A stretch of 64,000 bases of DNA from Coleofasciculus sp937127375 (GCA_040218875.1 JAVJQP010000076.1), one strand, 5' to 3'. Positions 1 to 9,563 are shown, counted from the stretch's first letter. Numbers and translations are program-made. Notes: a model not told the origin generated them from the letters alone.

Positions 1-340
1 GTTTTTTAGGTGCTTTGCCTTCGTAAGCCATTACATCATTGCCGACTATAATCAAGAGTTGCTGGGCGCGAGATAAGGCGACATTTAATCGCCTATAATC
101 CGACGTAAATCCCAGCTTTTTCTTTTTATTACTTCTTACCAAATCATAGATAATAATGTCACACTCCCTACCTTGAAAAGCATCAACTGTGTGAACCACT
201 ATGTGTAAATTTTTCCAAATATTTTGGTCATTGGTGGCAACGACAGTTTCCAAAGTACTAATTTGGGAGGCATAACCAGCGATGACACCAACCGTTTTTT
301 GCACACCACTTGACTGACAGTCTTGCTCTATCTTTTCAAT
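1..340 (-). pseudogene. C-terminal remnant of the SF1 helicase, out of frame with the kinase-helicase ORF
   Basis: Reading the minus strand from 340 down to base 1 gives an open frame that begins IEKIEQDC and continues with VGVIAGYASQI, VDAFQGRECDIIIYD and DYRRLNVALSRAQ. These are helicase motifs V and VI of the UPF1-like AAA_12 domain, which normally follow a DEAG motif II in the same protein. Here the frame is shifted relative to the upstream ORF, and the motif III/IV stretch that should lie between (GDxxQLPP, the QYR loop) is absent. I infer an internal deletion of several hundred bases that also broke the frame. The fragment runs off the left edge of the window, so its true end is not visible. 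Confidence 0.7.
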
Positions 341-3039
341 GTTTCCGGAGCCGTGGATCTTCCGGCTTCGTCTACGATTACCCAGTCAAATTTAATATCT
401 TTAAGATTAGCAACTCCCAAGCAAGTTGCGCCGATTACGTTAACACCATCCAGAAACATAGGAACTAAGTCACGTTGCTTTCGCTGGAGCCGTTCATTCC
501 ACTCTTCCTTTAGCTCCTTAAGTTTGACAAACTTCTCATACTTTTCATTACTATCACCCAAAATAGTTTGTAATCGGCTGTATTCTTGTTCTATCCAATT
601 TAAGAGCTGCTGCTTTTCCGGAAATTCTATACCAAATTTATCCACATAATCTTTAATTAAATTAAGAATCTTTTCATCGAGTAATAGCTTCTCATAAATT
701 AATTCACAAGCATCTTCTGCGGCTAACTGAACCTCATTATTGACCGGAGATATAATCAGCTCGGAATTAACAAGATTGACCGCTTGGGTAATTCGGTTAG
801 AAATCTGTCCAACTTGTTCTCTCAGTTTTCTAATTGATTCTATATTAGATAATTTCTTGACTCCTAACAGCATTTTTTCGTGCTGAGATTCATACTTTTG
901 CCAATGAGCTGCCGAGTTTTCCCGAATCTTTTTCTGCCATTCATTAATCGCTTTCTCTATTTCAAACTGTCTAGCCTCATCCTCAATTTTTTCTTCTCTT
1001 CCGATTCTCAGTAACCGGATGTGCTGCTGTTCACTGTTAATTTTAGACAGTCGAGTGAGTACATTATCTACAGCAATATTGGATTGAGAAGAGATGAGTA
1101 TCTGATCTTTAGGATGGCGGCTCAAAATTTGCCTGATTATTTCCATGATTACAGAGGTTTTACCTGTTCCTGGTGGACCTTGGATTAAAAATATATCTTC
1201 GGTTGCCAATGCCTTACAGACAGCGTTTTGCTGCGAACTGTCTAATTGCTGATTAAAAAATTGATGAATCGCTAAAGGCTCTACAGGCGGTGATTTATCA
1301 GGTTCTGCTAGAATTTTGAACAAATTGGTATTTTCGGAATCACTGTACCTGATTGCTCGAAGTGCTTTGCGTCGGCGTTGAATTTGCGATTCTTCTGCTT
1401 TAAAGTTAGTTTCAATATGTCCTTGTTTCTGGAGTGCTTCAAACAAATCAGGATTGCAAAAATCTCCAATACTGATATACAGTTTTTCTACAAGGTCGCC
1501 ATTTTTTGACTGTTCGCCATCAATGATATCTCCCACCGACCATTGGCTTGTAGTGTAAGGCGGTGATTGTTTCTTAACGGAAATTGTTACAGGTAACGGC
1601 GGCGACGTAATTTTTTCTAATTCGTCTAAAGAGATGGGTTGAGTTAACGAAATGATTAATCTTTGCTTATCTTTGTCATACTCATAACTAGAGTAAGCAA
1701 AACTTTGCTTTCTTTCATTGACTATTTTGGTTTCAATATCGATAACATTTTGCCATAAACTAAAGGTAGAATCTACAGTCGCTTTTCCTTCTTTTTCATT
1801 GATAATTTGTTGATATTTCTGTAGAATATCGTTGATCAAGTCACTTAGGTCATCCCCCGACTTGCCATTCCCGCTTACATCTATAATTGGCTCAACTCTA
1901 ACAGCTACTCCATTCTCAAAAAGTCTTTCTGACGATTGGGGATTTATAAAAGCGAGTTGGTCAAATAAGATAATGTTCAGTGGACGATCTTTGTCAATAA
2001 AACCCCTGAATATATCAGAAGTTGAATCTACTCCTATTTCCACAGTTAGCCTGTTGTCTTTATTAGTCTTGCCTTGAATTTTTTGAATATATATTGTGCC
2101 TGAATCATTCTTTAATTTATCTTCTATATATTTTTTAACTTTGAGGGGATGGGAATCAAGTTGATTAAAGTCTGATATTTTTCGTTTGAGAGCAGAGGTT
2201 ATACCAAATACTATAGTCAATTTTTCAGACACTTCTGACTTGAGACTAGCCAGAACTTTCCTAATTTCATCAATTTTGGGTCTATTCTCTCGTTCAACTT
2301 CTGTAGCTCGCCGCAAAACATCGATCAAAGAATTACTTAATTGACTAGCACTATTCAAAGTAGTTGTTGTAGATTCATAGAGAACTTCTTTATTTTGCTC
2401 TTCTCTAAATTTATCCCTTGCCTTCTCAGTAGACAATAGATAAAGGTATGTCATTGCCAAGGAATATATATCAGAGTCTCTAGAAACCCCTTTTAATTCC
2501 CTTTGCTCAAGCGGAGCAAATAAAGGTGTATGATAGCTGCTTATCGTATTGGTCAGGAGGGTAGTGGTAATGATAGAAATGCCAAAATCTAAAATCTTAG
2601 CGACTGGGAGTTCACCTATCTCCACCACCATGATGTTGTCTGGTTTTATATCTCTGTGAATGACATTTTTAGAGTGAGCATGACTAACGGCATCTAAAAT
2701 TTGCAAAAATAAATCAATTTTAGTTTTTAGCGCAACTCCCCGCTCAAAATACCTCTGAATGCCTTCACCTTCAAGATATTCTAAAACCAAATAAACAAGC
2801 TTATGGCTATCTTCATACCCATCATCAACAAACTTAACTATGCTGTCGTGACTTAACCGTTTGAGAGTGTCAGTTTCTCGCTTTAAAAGCTTAAGCGCGT
2901 GTTTGTCTTCTGTGGAAATTGTTTTGATGGCATAATATTGTCGAGTTTGTAACTCCTTTGCCAAATAGACGATCCCTGTGCCACCTCTACCCAGCTCTGC
3001 TTTAAGATTATATTTACCACCAATTATCTCGTCAATCAT
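328..3039 (-). CDS. Ser/Thr protein kinase fused to SF1 (AAA_11-type) helicase, truncated
   Basis: The first 270 or so residues are a complete Hanks-type kinase: glycine loop LGRGGTGIV (16-24), lysine in YAIK (39), HRDIKPDN (128-135) and DFG (151-153). A linker of about 300 residues has no motif I recognise. From about residue 605 a superfamily-1 helicase begins, with Walker A GPPGTGKT near 620-630 and motif II DEAG near 891. The protein then stops after TAPETLKR, just where motif III should follow. The rest of the helicase is found out of frame in bases 1-340. The kinase half is intact and could still work; the helicase cannot be complete. Kinase-helicase fusions of this kind occur sporadically in cyanobacteria, where a role in stress or defence has been guessed. 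The start is the ATG at 3039. Confidence 0.8.
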   Translation of the reverse strand: MIDEIIGGKYNLKAELGRGGTGIVYLAKELQTRQYYAIKTISTEDKHALKLLKRETDTLKRLSHDSIVKFVDDGYEDSHKLVYLVLEYLEGEGIQRYFERGVALKTKIDLFLQILDAVSHAHSKNVIHRDIKPDNIMVVEIGELPVAKILDFGISIITTTLLTNTISSYHTPLFAPLEQRELKGVSRDSDIYSLAMTYLYLLSTEKARDKFREEQNKEVLYESTTTTLNSASQLSNSLIDVLRRATEVERENRPKIDEIRKVLASLKSEVSEKLTIVFGITSALKRKISDFNQLDSHPLKVKKYIEDKLKNDSGTIYIQKIQGKTNKDNRLTVEIGVDSTSDIFRGFIDKDRPLNIILFDQLAFINPQSSERLFENGVAVRVEPIIDVSGNGKSGDDLSDLINDILQKYQQIINEKEGKATVDSTFSLWQNVIDIETKIVNERKQSFAYSSYEYDKDKQRLIISLTQPISLDELEKITSPPLPVTISVKKQSPPYTTSQWSVGDIIDGEQSKNGDLVEKLYISIGDFCNPDLFEALQKQGHIETNFKAEESQIQRRRKALRAIRYSDSENTNLFKILAEPDKSPPVEPLAIHQFFNQQLDSSQQNAVCKALATEDIFLIQGPPGTGKTSVIMEIIRQILSRHPKDQILISSQSNIAVDNVLTRLSKINSEQQHIRLLRIGREEKIEDEARQFEIEKAINEWQKKIRENSAAHWQKYESQHEKMLLGVKKLSNIESIRKLREQVGQISNRITQAVNLVNSELIISPVNNEVQLAAEDACELIYEKLLLDEKILNLIKDYVDKFGIEFPEKQQLLNWIEQEYSRLQTILGDSNEKYEKFVKLKELKEEWNERLQRKQRDLVPMFLDGVNVIGATCLGVANLKDIKFDWVIVDEAGRSTAPETLKR

Positions 3040-3640
3040 TAGAATTGTCTTGCTTAGTTGTAAATTTGATAGGGGAACCGATTACCTATTTGCGTTATGG
3101 GTTTAATATTGGCATCTAAAAAAATCTTAGAGTCTGATCAGGTAAAGAGACACCGGAAAAATACTGATTTTTCAAATAGGTATACATACTGATATTTGAC
3201 CGCTTTAGTGACTTGACTAATTACTTATATTCCTCCAGTAGAGGGTATAATGACCCGTTATCGCTAAGTCGCGATCGCAAACTAAGGAGTCACGAATTTC
3301 TATATTATAACTTAATCTATGACAATGCTATACAGTATATGGATGATGAGGTACACATTGGTTATCCTTGTGATTACAAATATTTGTGGTAATTTGTCAA
3401 GACTATAAGCCCCCGCCTGATTATAGTCATTATGATTTCAGGCGAATTGAACGTCGATGATGATGATGAATTGGAGGATCATATTGTTTATACTGTTTAT
3501 GGTCACAAATTGAGCTTTTGTCATACTGGATCGAACAGAGTGCAGCGAAACATCGGGTGAGATTCTTCACTCCGCTTCAGTTCCTTCGCTTCGCTCAGGA
3601 CTCAGAATGACAGACTCTAACCTTGCCAGGTATAACCATT
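3040..3640. other. Intergenic region between the divergent/convergent neighbours; no confident gene
   Basis: This 600-base gap holds no ORF I can assign. A 42-codon frame starting at the ATG at 3432 on the plus strand has an acidic run (DDDDELEDH) and no family match. Bases 3525-3612 resemble a dispersed non-coding repeat seen in many bacteria (GGATCGAACAGAGTGCAGCG, then TTCGCTTCGCTCAGGACTC). An HIP1-like GTCGCGATCGC lies near 3270. The left side should contain the promoter of the kinase-helicase gene. Confidence 0.4.
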
Positions 3641-5638
3641 TCACCGACCCACCAATTTATCCCGCAGATGCTTAATTTTATCGCGATACTGGGCGGCTTG
3701 CTCAAATTCTAGATTCTTCGCCGCTTCTTTCATCTGGGCTTCTAGTTGACTAATTACCTCAGGAATCTGTTCTAAGGGTAAATCTTCTACTTGTTCAGAA
3801 ACCTTTGCCAACTGTTGATGATTCAACCGCCGCGATACATCTAAAAATGCCAGAATCGCATTACTGGATTTCTTGACAATCGGTTGCGGAGTAATCCCAT
3901 GCATCCGGTTATATGCCAATTGAATTCCCCGACGCCGTTCTGTCTCATCAATGGCTTTTGCCATGCTATCGGTAAGATTATCAGCATAGAGAATTGCTTG
4001 TCCCTGGACATGACGCGCCGCCCGACCAATGGTTTGAATCAAGGAACGTGCTGCCCGGAGGAATCCTTCCTTATCGGCATCTAAAATAGCCACCAGAGAT
4101 ACTTCCGGTAAATCTAATCCCTCCCGCAACAAATTCACGCCAATAAGTACATCAAAATCACCCTCCCGCAATGCTTGCAAAATCTCAATTCGTTCAATTG
4201 AATTAATTTCCGAATGTAAGTAGCGGACGCGAATGCCGCGATCCTGTAAATATTCGGTTAAATCTTCCGCCATGCGCTTGGTTAAGGTTGTCACCAGTAC
4301 CCGTTCTTTTTTGGATGCGCGTTCCTGAATTTCAGCCAATAAGTCATCCACTTGACCTTCAGTGGGACGGACAAAGATTTCTGGGTCAACCACCCCGGTG
4401 GGACGAATCACTTGTTCCACCACTTGGTCTTGGGACTGTTCAATTTCCCAATCTCCAGGAGTCGCGGAAACAAAGATACATTGGTTAACTTTTGTCCAAA
4501 ATTCTTCGGCTTTCAGGGGACGATTATCTGCTGCACTGGGTAAGCGAAACCCATGGTCAATTAATACCCGCTTCCGGGCTTGGTCGCCATTGTACATCCC
4601 CCGAATTTGGGGTACGGTGACGTGAGATTCATCCACGACTAATAACCAATCTTTGGGGAAGTAATCAATTAAACATTCTGGCGGTTCCCCCGCCCTGCGT
4701 CCGGCGAGGTGACGGGAATAGTTTTCTACACCATTACAATATCCGACTTCGCGCAAGAGTTCTAGATCATAGCGGCTGCGTTGGTCTAATCGTTGGGCTT
4801 CGAGTAATTTGCCAGCTTCTTGTAACTGGGACATTTGTTCGTGGAGTTCTGTTTCGATGGCTTCACAGGCTTCCTCTAGTCGTTCATCGGGGGTAACAAA
4901 GTGGCGGGCGGGGTAGATATTGAGGGCGTTGAGACTTTGGATAATTCCACCTGTCACGGGGTCAACATAGCGGATAGCATCAATCTCATCACCAAAGAAT
5001 TCGACGCGAATAATTCGGTCTTCGTAAGCCGGACCAATTTCTAGCACATCTCCCTTGACGCGGAACCGCCCTCGCCCCATTTCGATGTCATTGCGGGAAT
5101 ATTGAACGGAGGCTAAATTTCGCAGGAGTTGACGTTGATCTAATTCTGTACCCACTCGCAGGGGAATCGCGGCTTTCAGGTATTCTGAGGGGATACCCAA
5201 GCCATAAATACAGCTAATCGAGGCTACCACAATCACATCGCGCCTTTCAAAGAGCGATCGCGTGGCGGAGTGGCGCAGCATGTCGATTTCATCGTTAATG
5301 GCGGCGCTTTTCTCAATATAGGTATCACTGACGGGAATATAGGCTTCTGGTTGGTAGTAGTCGTAGTAGGAGACAAAATACTCCACCGCATTCTGGGGAA
5401 AGAACTCCCGTAACTCGTTACAGAGTTGGGCGGCTAAGGTTTTATTGTGTGCCAGTACCAGAGTCGGTTTGCCCGTCTGTTCGATGACTTTGGCGACAGT
5501 ATAGGTTTTACCTGTTCCCGTCGCACCGAGGAGGGTTTGGAAACGGTTTCCCGCTTGCAGAGAGGTTGTCAGGCGGGAAATGGCTTGGGGTTGGTCGCCC
5601 TTAGCTTCAAAGGGGGCTTGCAGATCAAAGGGTATCAT
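3641..5638 (-). CDS. uvrB: Excinuclease ABC subunit B (UvrB)
   Basis: UvrB is the DNA-damage-verifying helicase-like subunit of nucleotide excision repair; it is loaded by UvrA and recruits UvrC. The 665-residue length is normal. Visible landmarks are Walker A GATGTGKT (38-45), the damage-probing beta-hairpin with YYDYYQPEAYIP near 91-102, DESHVT, the SATPGDWE motif, GVNLLREGLDLPEV, the motif VI QTIGRAARH, and a C-terminal UVR coiled-coil domain (LEFEQAAQYRDKI) that binds UvrC. The ATG at 5638 matches the family N-terminus (IPFDLQAPFEAKGDQPQAI). It stands alone, divergent from the LolA-like gene at 5752. Confidence 0.97.
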   Translation of the reverse strand: MIPFDLQAPFEAKGDQPQAISRLTTSLQAGNRFQTLLGATGTGKTYTVAKVIEQTGKPTLVLAHNKTLAAQLCNELREFFPQNAVEYFVSYYDYYQPEAYIPVSDTYIEKSAAINDEIDMLRHSATRSLFERRDVIVVASISCIYGLGIPSEYLKAAIPLRVGTELDQRQLLRNLASVQYSRNDIEMGRGRFRVKGDVLEIGPAYEDRIIRVEFFGDEIDAIRYVDPVTGGIIQSLNALNIYPARHFVTPDERLEEACEAIETELHEQMSQLQEAGKLLEAQRLDQRSRYDLELLREVGYCNGVENYSRHLAGRRAGEPPECLIDYFPKDWLLVVDESHVTVPQIRGMYNGDQARKRVLIDHGFRLPSAADNRPLKAEEFWTKVNQCIFVSATPGDWEIEQSQDQVVEQVIRPTGVVDPEIFVRPTEGQVDDLLAEIQERASKKERVLVTTLTKRMAEDLTEYLQDRGIRVRYLHSEINSIERIEILQALREGDFDVLIGVNLLREGLDLPEVSLVAILDADKEGFLRAARSLIQTIGRAARHVQGQAILYADNLTDSMAKAIDETERRRGIQLAYNRMHGITPQPIVKKSSNAILAFLDVSRRLNHQQLAKVSEQVEDLPLEQIPEVISQLEAQMKEAAKNLEFEQAAQYRDKIKHLRDKLVGR

Positions 5639-5640
5639 TG

Positions 5641-5690
5641 GTCAGGGAACAGGGAACGGGGAATAGGGAACGGGGAACAGGGAATAGAAA
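5641..5690. repeat. GGGAACAGGGAAC-type short tandem repeat
   Basis: About 50 bases of degenerate GGGAAC/GGGAAT units directly upstream of the uvrB start. The same vocabulary (CCCTGTTCCCT) recurs near 52680-52710 and 51500-51525, so it is a dispersed low-complexity family of this genome. Confidence 0.7.
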
Positions 5691-5751
5691 ATTCATCATT
5701 CATGATGCCTGCTTTGGTTTAGGGTAAAAGGAATAACGATTAACTTTTACA

Positions 5752-6711
5752 ATGAACCGACTGCAAAAAGCCATTACGATTTTCGGCATAACTGCCACGG
5801 TGAATGTCTGGGGTATCCTTCCCTCTATCAACCAAAACGGGACATTATTTAGTATAGCGACTGCTAACGGGGAAGAGGAGGTGCTGGTCAGGTCTACATC
5901 GAGGGATATTCAAGTCCCTCTCTCAGAATCACCCAATCAACTTACTCAGTCGAATCCGACACCAGGAATGAGCCGTCCCTTGACGGATGAACTTGATGTC
6001 AGTCTTTTAGCTAAAACGGTTGCTAATTTCATTCAAGCTGAACGCTATCAAACTGAATCCGAAATGCAATTCAGTTTTGAGGCACAGGGTTTTACAGGGC
6101 AATTTTCGGTGTTGATTAAAACCATTGCCCAATCTCCTCAGCAGTTTCGCACCGAAATTTCTACACCTGAGTCAGGTGGATTTGCCCAACCGAGTTATAT
6201 TGTGATTTCTGATGGTGATCAGGTATGGATTTATAACCCGGAGTTAAAGCAATACACGGTTATGGACTATGAAGGTTTTAATCAGTCGAATGATAGCTTT
6301 TTGATTGGCTTTTCTTCGATGTTATTTCTAGAAATGTCGGCTCCTTTTAGGCAAGCCTTTGCTGACGGTGTAGTGACGGCAGAGGGAGTGATTGATCAGC
6401 TTGAATCGGTTTTTAAGGCGGAAGATGATATGCCATTGCAGGGTAATATTCTAAATTTAGAGGGACAAGACTACTATGCCTATCGCTATAAGGATCGCCA
6501 AGCCGGATTTACGTTCACATTTTTGGTGGAACCCAATACAGCCGCAGTTGAGCAGCTTCAAATTAGTGGGAAAGCGGACGGAATGGATATCAAGATGACC
6601 GAAAAGATTATTCGCCGTGTGCCATCTCCTATTGTTGCTGCTGATACTTTTACCTTTTATCCGCCAGCCGGGGTCACTCAAGTGGAATCTATGGAAATTG
6701 ACATTTTTTAG
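5752..6711 (+). CDS. Exported LolA-like / DUF2092-type protein
   Basis: The 319-residue protein has a hydrophobic N-terminal segment (about residues 7-25) consistent with a signal peptide or anchor, then a Gln/Pro/Ser-rich linker. From about residue 85 it has an alternating beta-strand pattern typical of the LolA/LolB half-barrel (QFSFEAQG, FRTEISTP, VISDGDQVWIYNP, YYAYRYKD, GFTFTFLVE). LolA-like proteins bind lipids or lipoproteins in the periplasm; many cyanobacterial relatives are annotated DUF2092. The assignment rests on this pattern and the DGDQVWIYNPELKQY segment, so the fold is likelier than any exact function. The gene precedes sodC on the same strand by about 75 bases and the two may be co-transcribed. 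Confidence 0.6.
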   Translation: MNRLQKAITIFGITATVNVWGILPSINQNGTLFSIATANGEEEVLVRSTSRDIQVPLSESPNQLTQSNPTPGMSRPLTDELDVSLLAKTVANFIQAERYQTESEMQFSFEAQGFTGQFSVLIKTIAQSPQQFRTEISTPESGGFAQPSYIVISDGDQVWIYNPELKQYTVMDYEGFNQSNDSFLIGFSSMLFLEMSAPFRQAFADGVVTAEGVIDQLESVFKAEDDMPLQGNILNLEGQDYYAYRYKDRQAGFTFTFLVEPNTAAVEQLQISGKADGMDIKMTEKIIRRVPSPIVAADTFTFYPPAGVTQVESMEIDIF

Positions 6712-6788
6712 GGAATGTCTGAAGATTATTAAGAGTTGGTATTTAACTATTTTGATTCAACTTGAAGTCGATTACAACTGAACTGGCT

Positions 6789-7391
6789 ATGAACTGGATT
6801 AATAAACCCTTGAGAATTAGTGCGATCGCGTTTTTTTTCAGCCTACTACTGTTTGTATCTGGCTGTCAGCAAACCAACACGGTAACTGAGCAACCTGTAA
6901 CCGAACCCCAAGAAGAAGTCACGGAACAACAAGCTAGCATCGCTACCGCAACTATCAATAGCACCAGCGATCCCGCAGAAGTCTTGGGAGAGGCTGAGTT
7001 TACGACAACGGGGGATGCGATGTTAATTGAAGTAATGATGACCAATGCGCCATCGGGAGAACACGCTTTCCACATCCATGAAACAGGGAATTGTGCGGAG
7101 CAAGGAAAGGCGGCTGGGGGTCATTTTAATCCCGATGATGTAAACCATGGATTAATTACCGAAGATGGGTTTGAAAATGCTCATGCGGGAGATTTAGGCA
7201 ATATTACGATTGCTGAAGATGGTACGGGGTCAAAAAGCCTAACTGTTGAGCGACTTACGTTTACTGAAGGGAAGTATGCGATCGGTAATCTGTCGGTAAT
7301 TCTTCATGAAAAACCTGATGATTTTGGTCAGCCGACGGGTAATGCTGGCGGACGAGTTGGTTGTGGAATTATTGAGGTGACTGATTCCTAG
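6789..7391 (+). CDS. sodC: Cu/Zn superoxide dismutase, lipoprotein
   Basis: The enzyme dismutes superoxide outside the cytoplasm. With the start at the ATG at 6789 the 200-residue protein has a short basic N-terminus, a hydrophobic core and a lipobox LFVSGC with the acylated Cys at 26. All metal ligands are present: His95 and His97 (FHIHE), His112 (GGHFNP), His120, His132 and Asp135 (AHAGDLGN), and His173 (ILHEKPDD). Cys102 and Cys192 can form the conserved disulfide. A longer frame opens at a TTG at 6762, but the ATG gives a cleaner signal peptide. Cyanobacteria more often rely on Fe, Mn or Ni enzymes, so a complete Cu/Zn lipoprotein form is notable. Confidence 0.92.
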   Translation: MNWINKPLRISAIAFFFSLLLFVSGCQQTNTVTEQPVTEPQEEVTEQQASIATATINSTSDPAEVLGEAEFTTTGDAMLIEVMMTNAPSGEHAFHIHETGNCAEQGKAAGGHFNPDDVNHGLITEDGFENAHAGDLGNITIAEDGTGSKSLTVERLTFTEGKYAIGNLSVILHEKPDDFGQPTGNAGGRVGCGIIEVTDS

Positions 7392-7424
7392 GAGTTGGGA
7401 AAAACTCAACTAGGTTGTGAGCAG

Positions 7425-7485
7425 CTCTAGAGCGTCGGTCTAGTATTTAAGTAGATGATCCGATTACTAGACGGGTGCTCTAGGT
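7425..7485. terminator. Inverted repeat, likely bidirectional terminator
   Basis: CTAGAGC at 7427-7433 followed by TCTAGT pairs with ACTAGA and GCTCTAG at 7477-7483, with mismatched bases between the two paired blocks and a loop of about 20 bases. It sits between two convergent genes and overlaps the last codons of the exchanger gene, the usual place for a shared terminator. There is no strong U-run. Confidence 0.5.
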
Positions 7486-8511
7486 AACGTTAAGTATACC
7501 GAAAAGCATCACAGCTAGATAAGCGACATAAACTCCATTAAGCGCTAACACCTCCCAAAGTTCAAAGCTCCGTTTTTCAGAACCAAATTTGATTGCGGCA
7601 GCGTATACCACTCCCAGTAACGCAACAAAACCCAGGTTGACTGAATACAAGAGAAAGTTTTCTACAGGCAATGTCACCAGTGCCAGCGGAAAAAAGGCGA
7701 GAGTCATTGTCGCCGTGTTGTCAGCAATCACGCCTGTAACCGCAGCCGTAATTTGCCCACTTTTTGCCAAACTCCAAGTCGAAAATACTTCAGGTGCAAT
7801 GCTCATAGTTGATGTAATAAAGAGTCCACCGATTAACTTGGAAATGCCTAAAGCTGAGACAATATTTTCTGTAGCCATGACCGTAAAGTAAGCACCAAGA
7901 CAAAGCAAGGCGATACCCATAACAGCGAGAGTAATTTGTTTCTTACTCCATTTCACCTCTTTGCCTCGTTGACGCTTACGCAGGATTGCCTGTGCCAAGT
8001 AAGCGAAGTAAGCGGCTAGCATAATATAGCCGTCAATGGGCTGAAGACCACGCCAAGGTTTGGGGATAGTCAGCAAGGCAGCTAGGGCGATAACTGCCAG
8101 ATAGGGGAGTGCTTGCACAGTCAACGCCTCCCGTTTAACACGCATTACGCGCTTTTTTCGCTGATAGTCATAGGTGCTATCTGCCCTATTTGATGAATGT
8201 TCACTATTCGTTCTTTTGCTACCAGAACCCCATTGAGAAGCAATGTAGGCGGTGGTAATGATCGCTGGAACAGAAATAATATTAGAACCGAGTAAATTGC
8301 CCAGTCCAATGTCAGAAAGACCGCGAACTGCGCTGACGGCATTAGTACCGAATTCTGGACTAGCCGTAGCCAGGGCAACGAAAGCCGCCCCTGCTGCTTC
8401 TGACAATCCCCACTGTTTCCGCAGCTTCTTGAGCGGTTCAGCTAAGTGATCTGCTCCCCAATGGGCTGCCAGCACAGCACCGATTAGAACTAAAAACCAA
8501 AAAAATAACAT
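7480..8511 (-). CDS. Sodium/calcium exchanger family (CaCA) membrane protein
   Basis: A 343-residue polytopic protein built from two homologous halves, as in the Ca2+:cation antiporter family. Half one carries the alpha-1 type motif (FVALATASPEFGTNAVSAV, then GLGNLLGSNI). Half two carries the alpha-2 type motif (GLFITSTMSIAPEVFSTW, then GVIADNTATMTL). A basic cytoplasmic loop (SKRTNSEHSSNR ... YQRKKRVMRVKRE) separates the halves. It should exchange Ca2+ or another cation for Na+ or H+; the substrate cannot be read from sequence. About ten membrane segments are visible. The ATG at 8511 is immediately followed by a membrane segment. Confidence 0.82.
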   Translation of the reverse strand: MLFFWFLVLIGAVLAAHWGADHLAEPLKKLRKQWGLSEAAGAAFVALATASPEFGTNAVSAVRGLSDIGLGNLLGSNIISVPAIITTAYIASQWGSGSKRTNSEHSSNRADSTYDYQRKKRVMRVKREALTVQALPYLAVIALAALLTIPKPWRGLQPIDGYIMLAAYFAYLAQAILRKRQRGKEVKWSKKQITLAVMGIALLCLGAYFTVMATENIVSALGISKLIGGLFITSTMSIAPEVFSTWSLAKSGQITAAVTGVIADNTATMTLAFFPLALVTLPVENFLLYSVNLGFVALLGVVYAAAIKFGSEKRSFELWEVLALNGVYVAYLAVMLFGILNVT

Positions 8512-8686
8512 TTTTCCGTTACAACCGTTACAAGAACCCTAAAGTTTTTCAGAAATTTAAGGACGTATCTCTGCCACCGCAATGACACGGTGTAGTGTAC
8601 TCCCAGTATCGCTCATTTAGACGGTTTAGCTTGAATAAGCTCAGAAAGCGAAAAATGAGCGTTATCCTTGTATAGTCCAAGGATAA

Positions 8687-9448
8687 TTAATAATAGTAGG
8701 GATTATCGGGTTCAGGAACTTTTTTTACCTCACTGGCTTCAATCACCAATTGCCGTTTATCTTGTAATGTTTCTGTAATCATTTTTCCTTTAACTTGTAT
8801 CCAATTATCCGGTTGATACGCCTGACGATTTCCCGGAAGTTTCACGGGTAAACTGACTGGATAAGCATCCGCTGCACAGCAGGTAATCACAAAGCGAGTT
8901 ACTAATAAATAGTTCGAGGATAGGTTTTGGGGATAAACCACAAACCCTTTAACATTAACTGCTTGACCCGCATATTCATCAGGTTCCGGATAAACACTCA
9001 GGGTGCGAATCCATTCAATCAGCGATCGCGCTTCGGGTTTGCTGGCGCTGCGAAAGGATTGAGGCTGGGTGCGGGTGGCGGTTAAGGATTCCATCACACC
9101 GCGTTGAATTGCTGTCTGGCTGGTAAAGACTTTGGGTTCTACTAATAACCCTAGAATTGCCGTGGCTAGCAGCAATCCTGTACTCCAACCCGGTGGAAAC
9201 CAGCTAATATGCTGCATCATCGGCATTGTTTTGGGATTTCGGGGTGGTAATTGACCGATGACTTGAATGGCTTTTAACACCGCCAGCACTAGCAAAAGTA
9301 TCCCAGTTCCTAGAACTAAGGCAAAGTAATTCGGGTGAATGAGTAACTGTAATTCGCCACTGACCCAGTATTGAATCAACAAAATCCCCCAGATGCCTAG
9401 GGTGATAATATCAAGGATGGGGAGTAAAAGACGTTGTTTTTTAATCAT
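8687..9448 (-). CDS. TIGR03943/DUF1980 family membrane protein, permease partner
   Basis: This 253-residue protein has three N-terminal membrane segments (about residues 8-30, 38-60 and 90-108). Its soluble C-terminal half carries the family signature RFVITCCAADAYPV, followed by LPVKLPG and WIQVKGKM. The family is almost always encoded beside a DUF318 permease, and that is the case here: the permease gene lies upstream on the same strand. The pair is thought to form a transporter of unknown substrate. The two genes are separated by about 200 bases filled with a TTGGTCA tandem repeat and a dispersed element, so transcription may still be joined. Confidence 0.82.
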   Translation of the reverse strand: MIKKQRLLLPILDIITLGIWGILLIQYWVSGELQLLIHPNYFALVLGTGILLLVLAVLKAIQVIGQLPPRNPKTMPMMQHISWFPPGWSTGLLLATAILGLLVEPKVFTSQTAIQRGVMESLTATRTQPQSFRSASKPEARSLIEWIRTLSVYPEPDEYAGQAVNVKGFVVYPQNLSSNYLLVTRFVITCCAADAYPVSLPVKLPGNRQAYQPDNWIQVKGKMITETLQDKRQLVIEASEVKKVPEPDNPYYY

Positions 9449-9537
9449 TGGTCATTGGTCATTGGTCATTGGTCATTGGTCATTGGTCATTGGTCATTGG
9501 TCATTTGTCATTGGTCATTTGTCATTGGTCATTCGTC
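9447..9537. repeat. TTGGTCA heptamer tandem repeat
   Basis: About twelve head-to-tail copies of a 7-base unit (ATTGGTC), with occasional TTTGTC variants, begin inside the start codon region of the downstream gene. The complementary unit TGACCAA recurs at 16573-16654 and 22695-22735, so this is a dispersed heptamer family. Confidence 0.9.
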
Positions 9538-9563
9538 CAATAATTCCTTCATTCAAAATTTAG

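Noticed and set aside
323..649. 108-codon plus-strand ORF at the left edge
   Set aside because: Lies opposite the helicase part of the kinase-helicase gene, whose protein motifs are clear.
9447..9537. Regular TTGGTCA repeats considered as a CRISPR array
   Set aside because: The unit is 7 bases with no spacers, and no cas gene is nearby.
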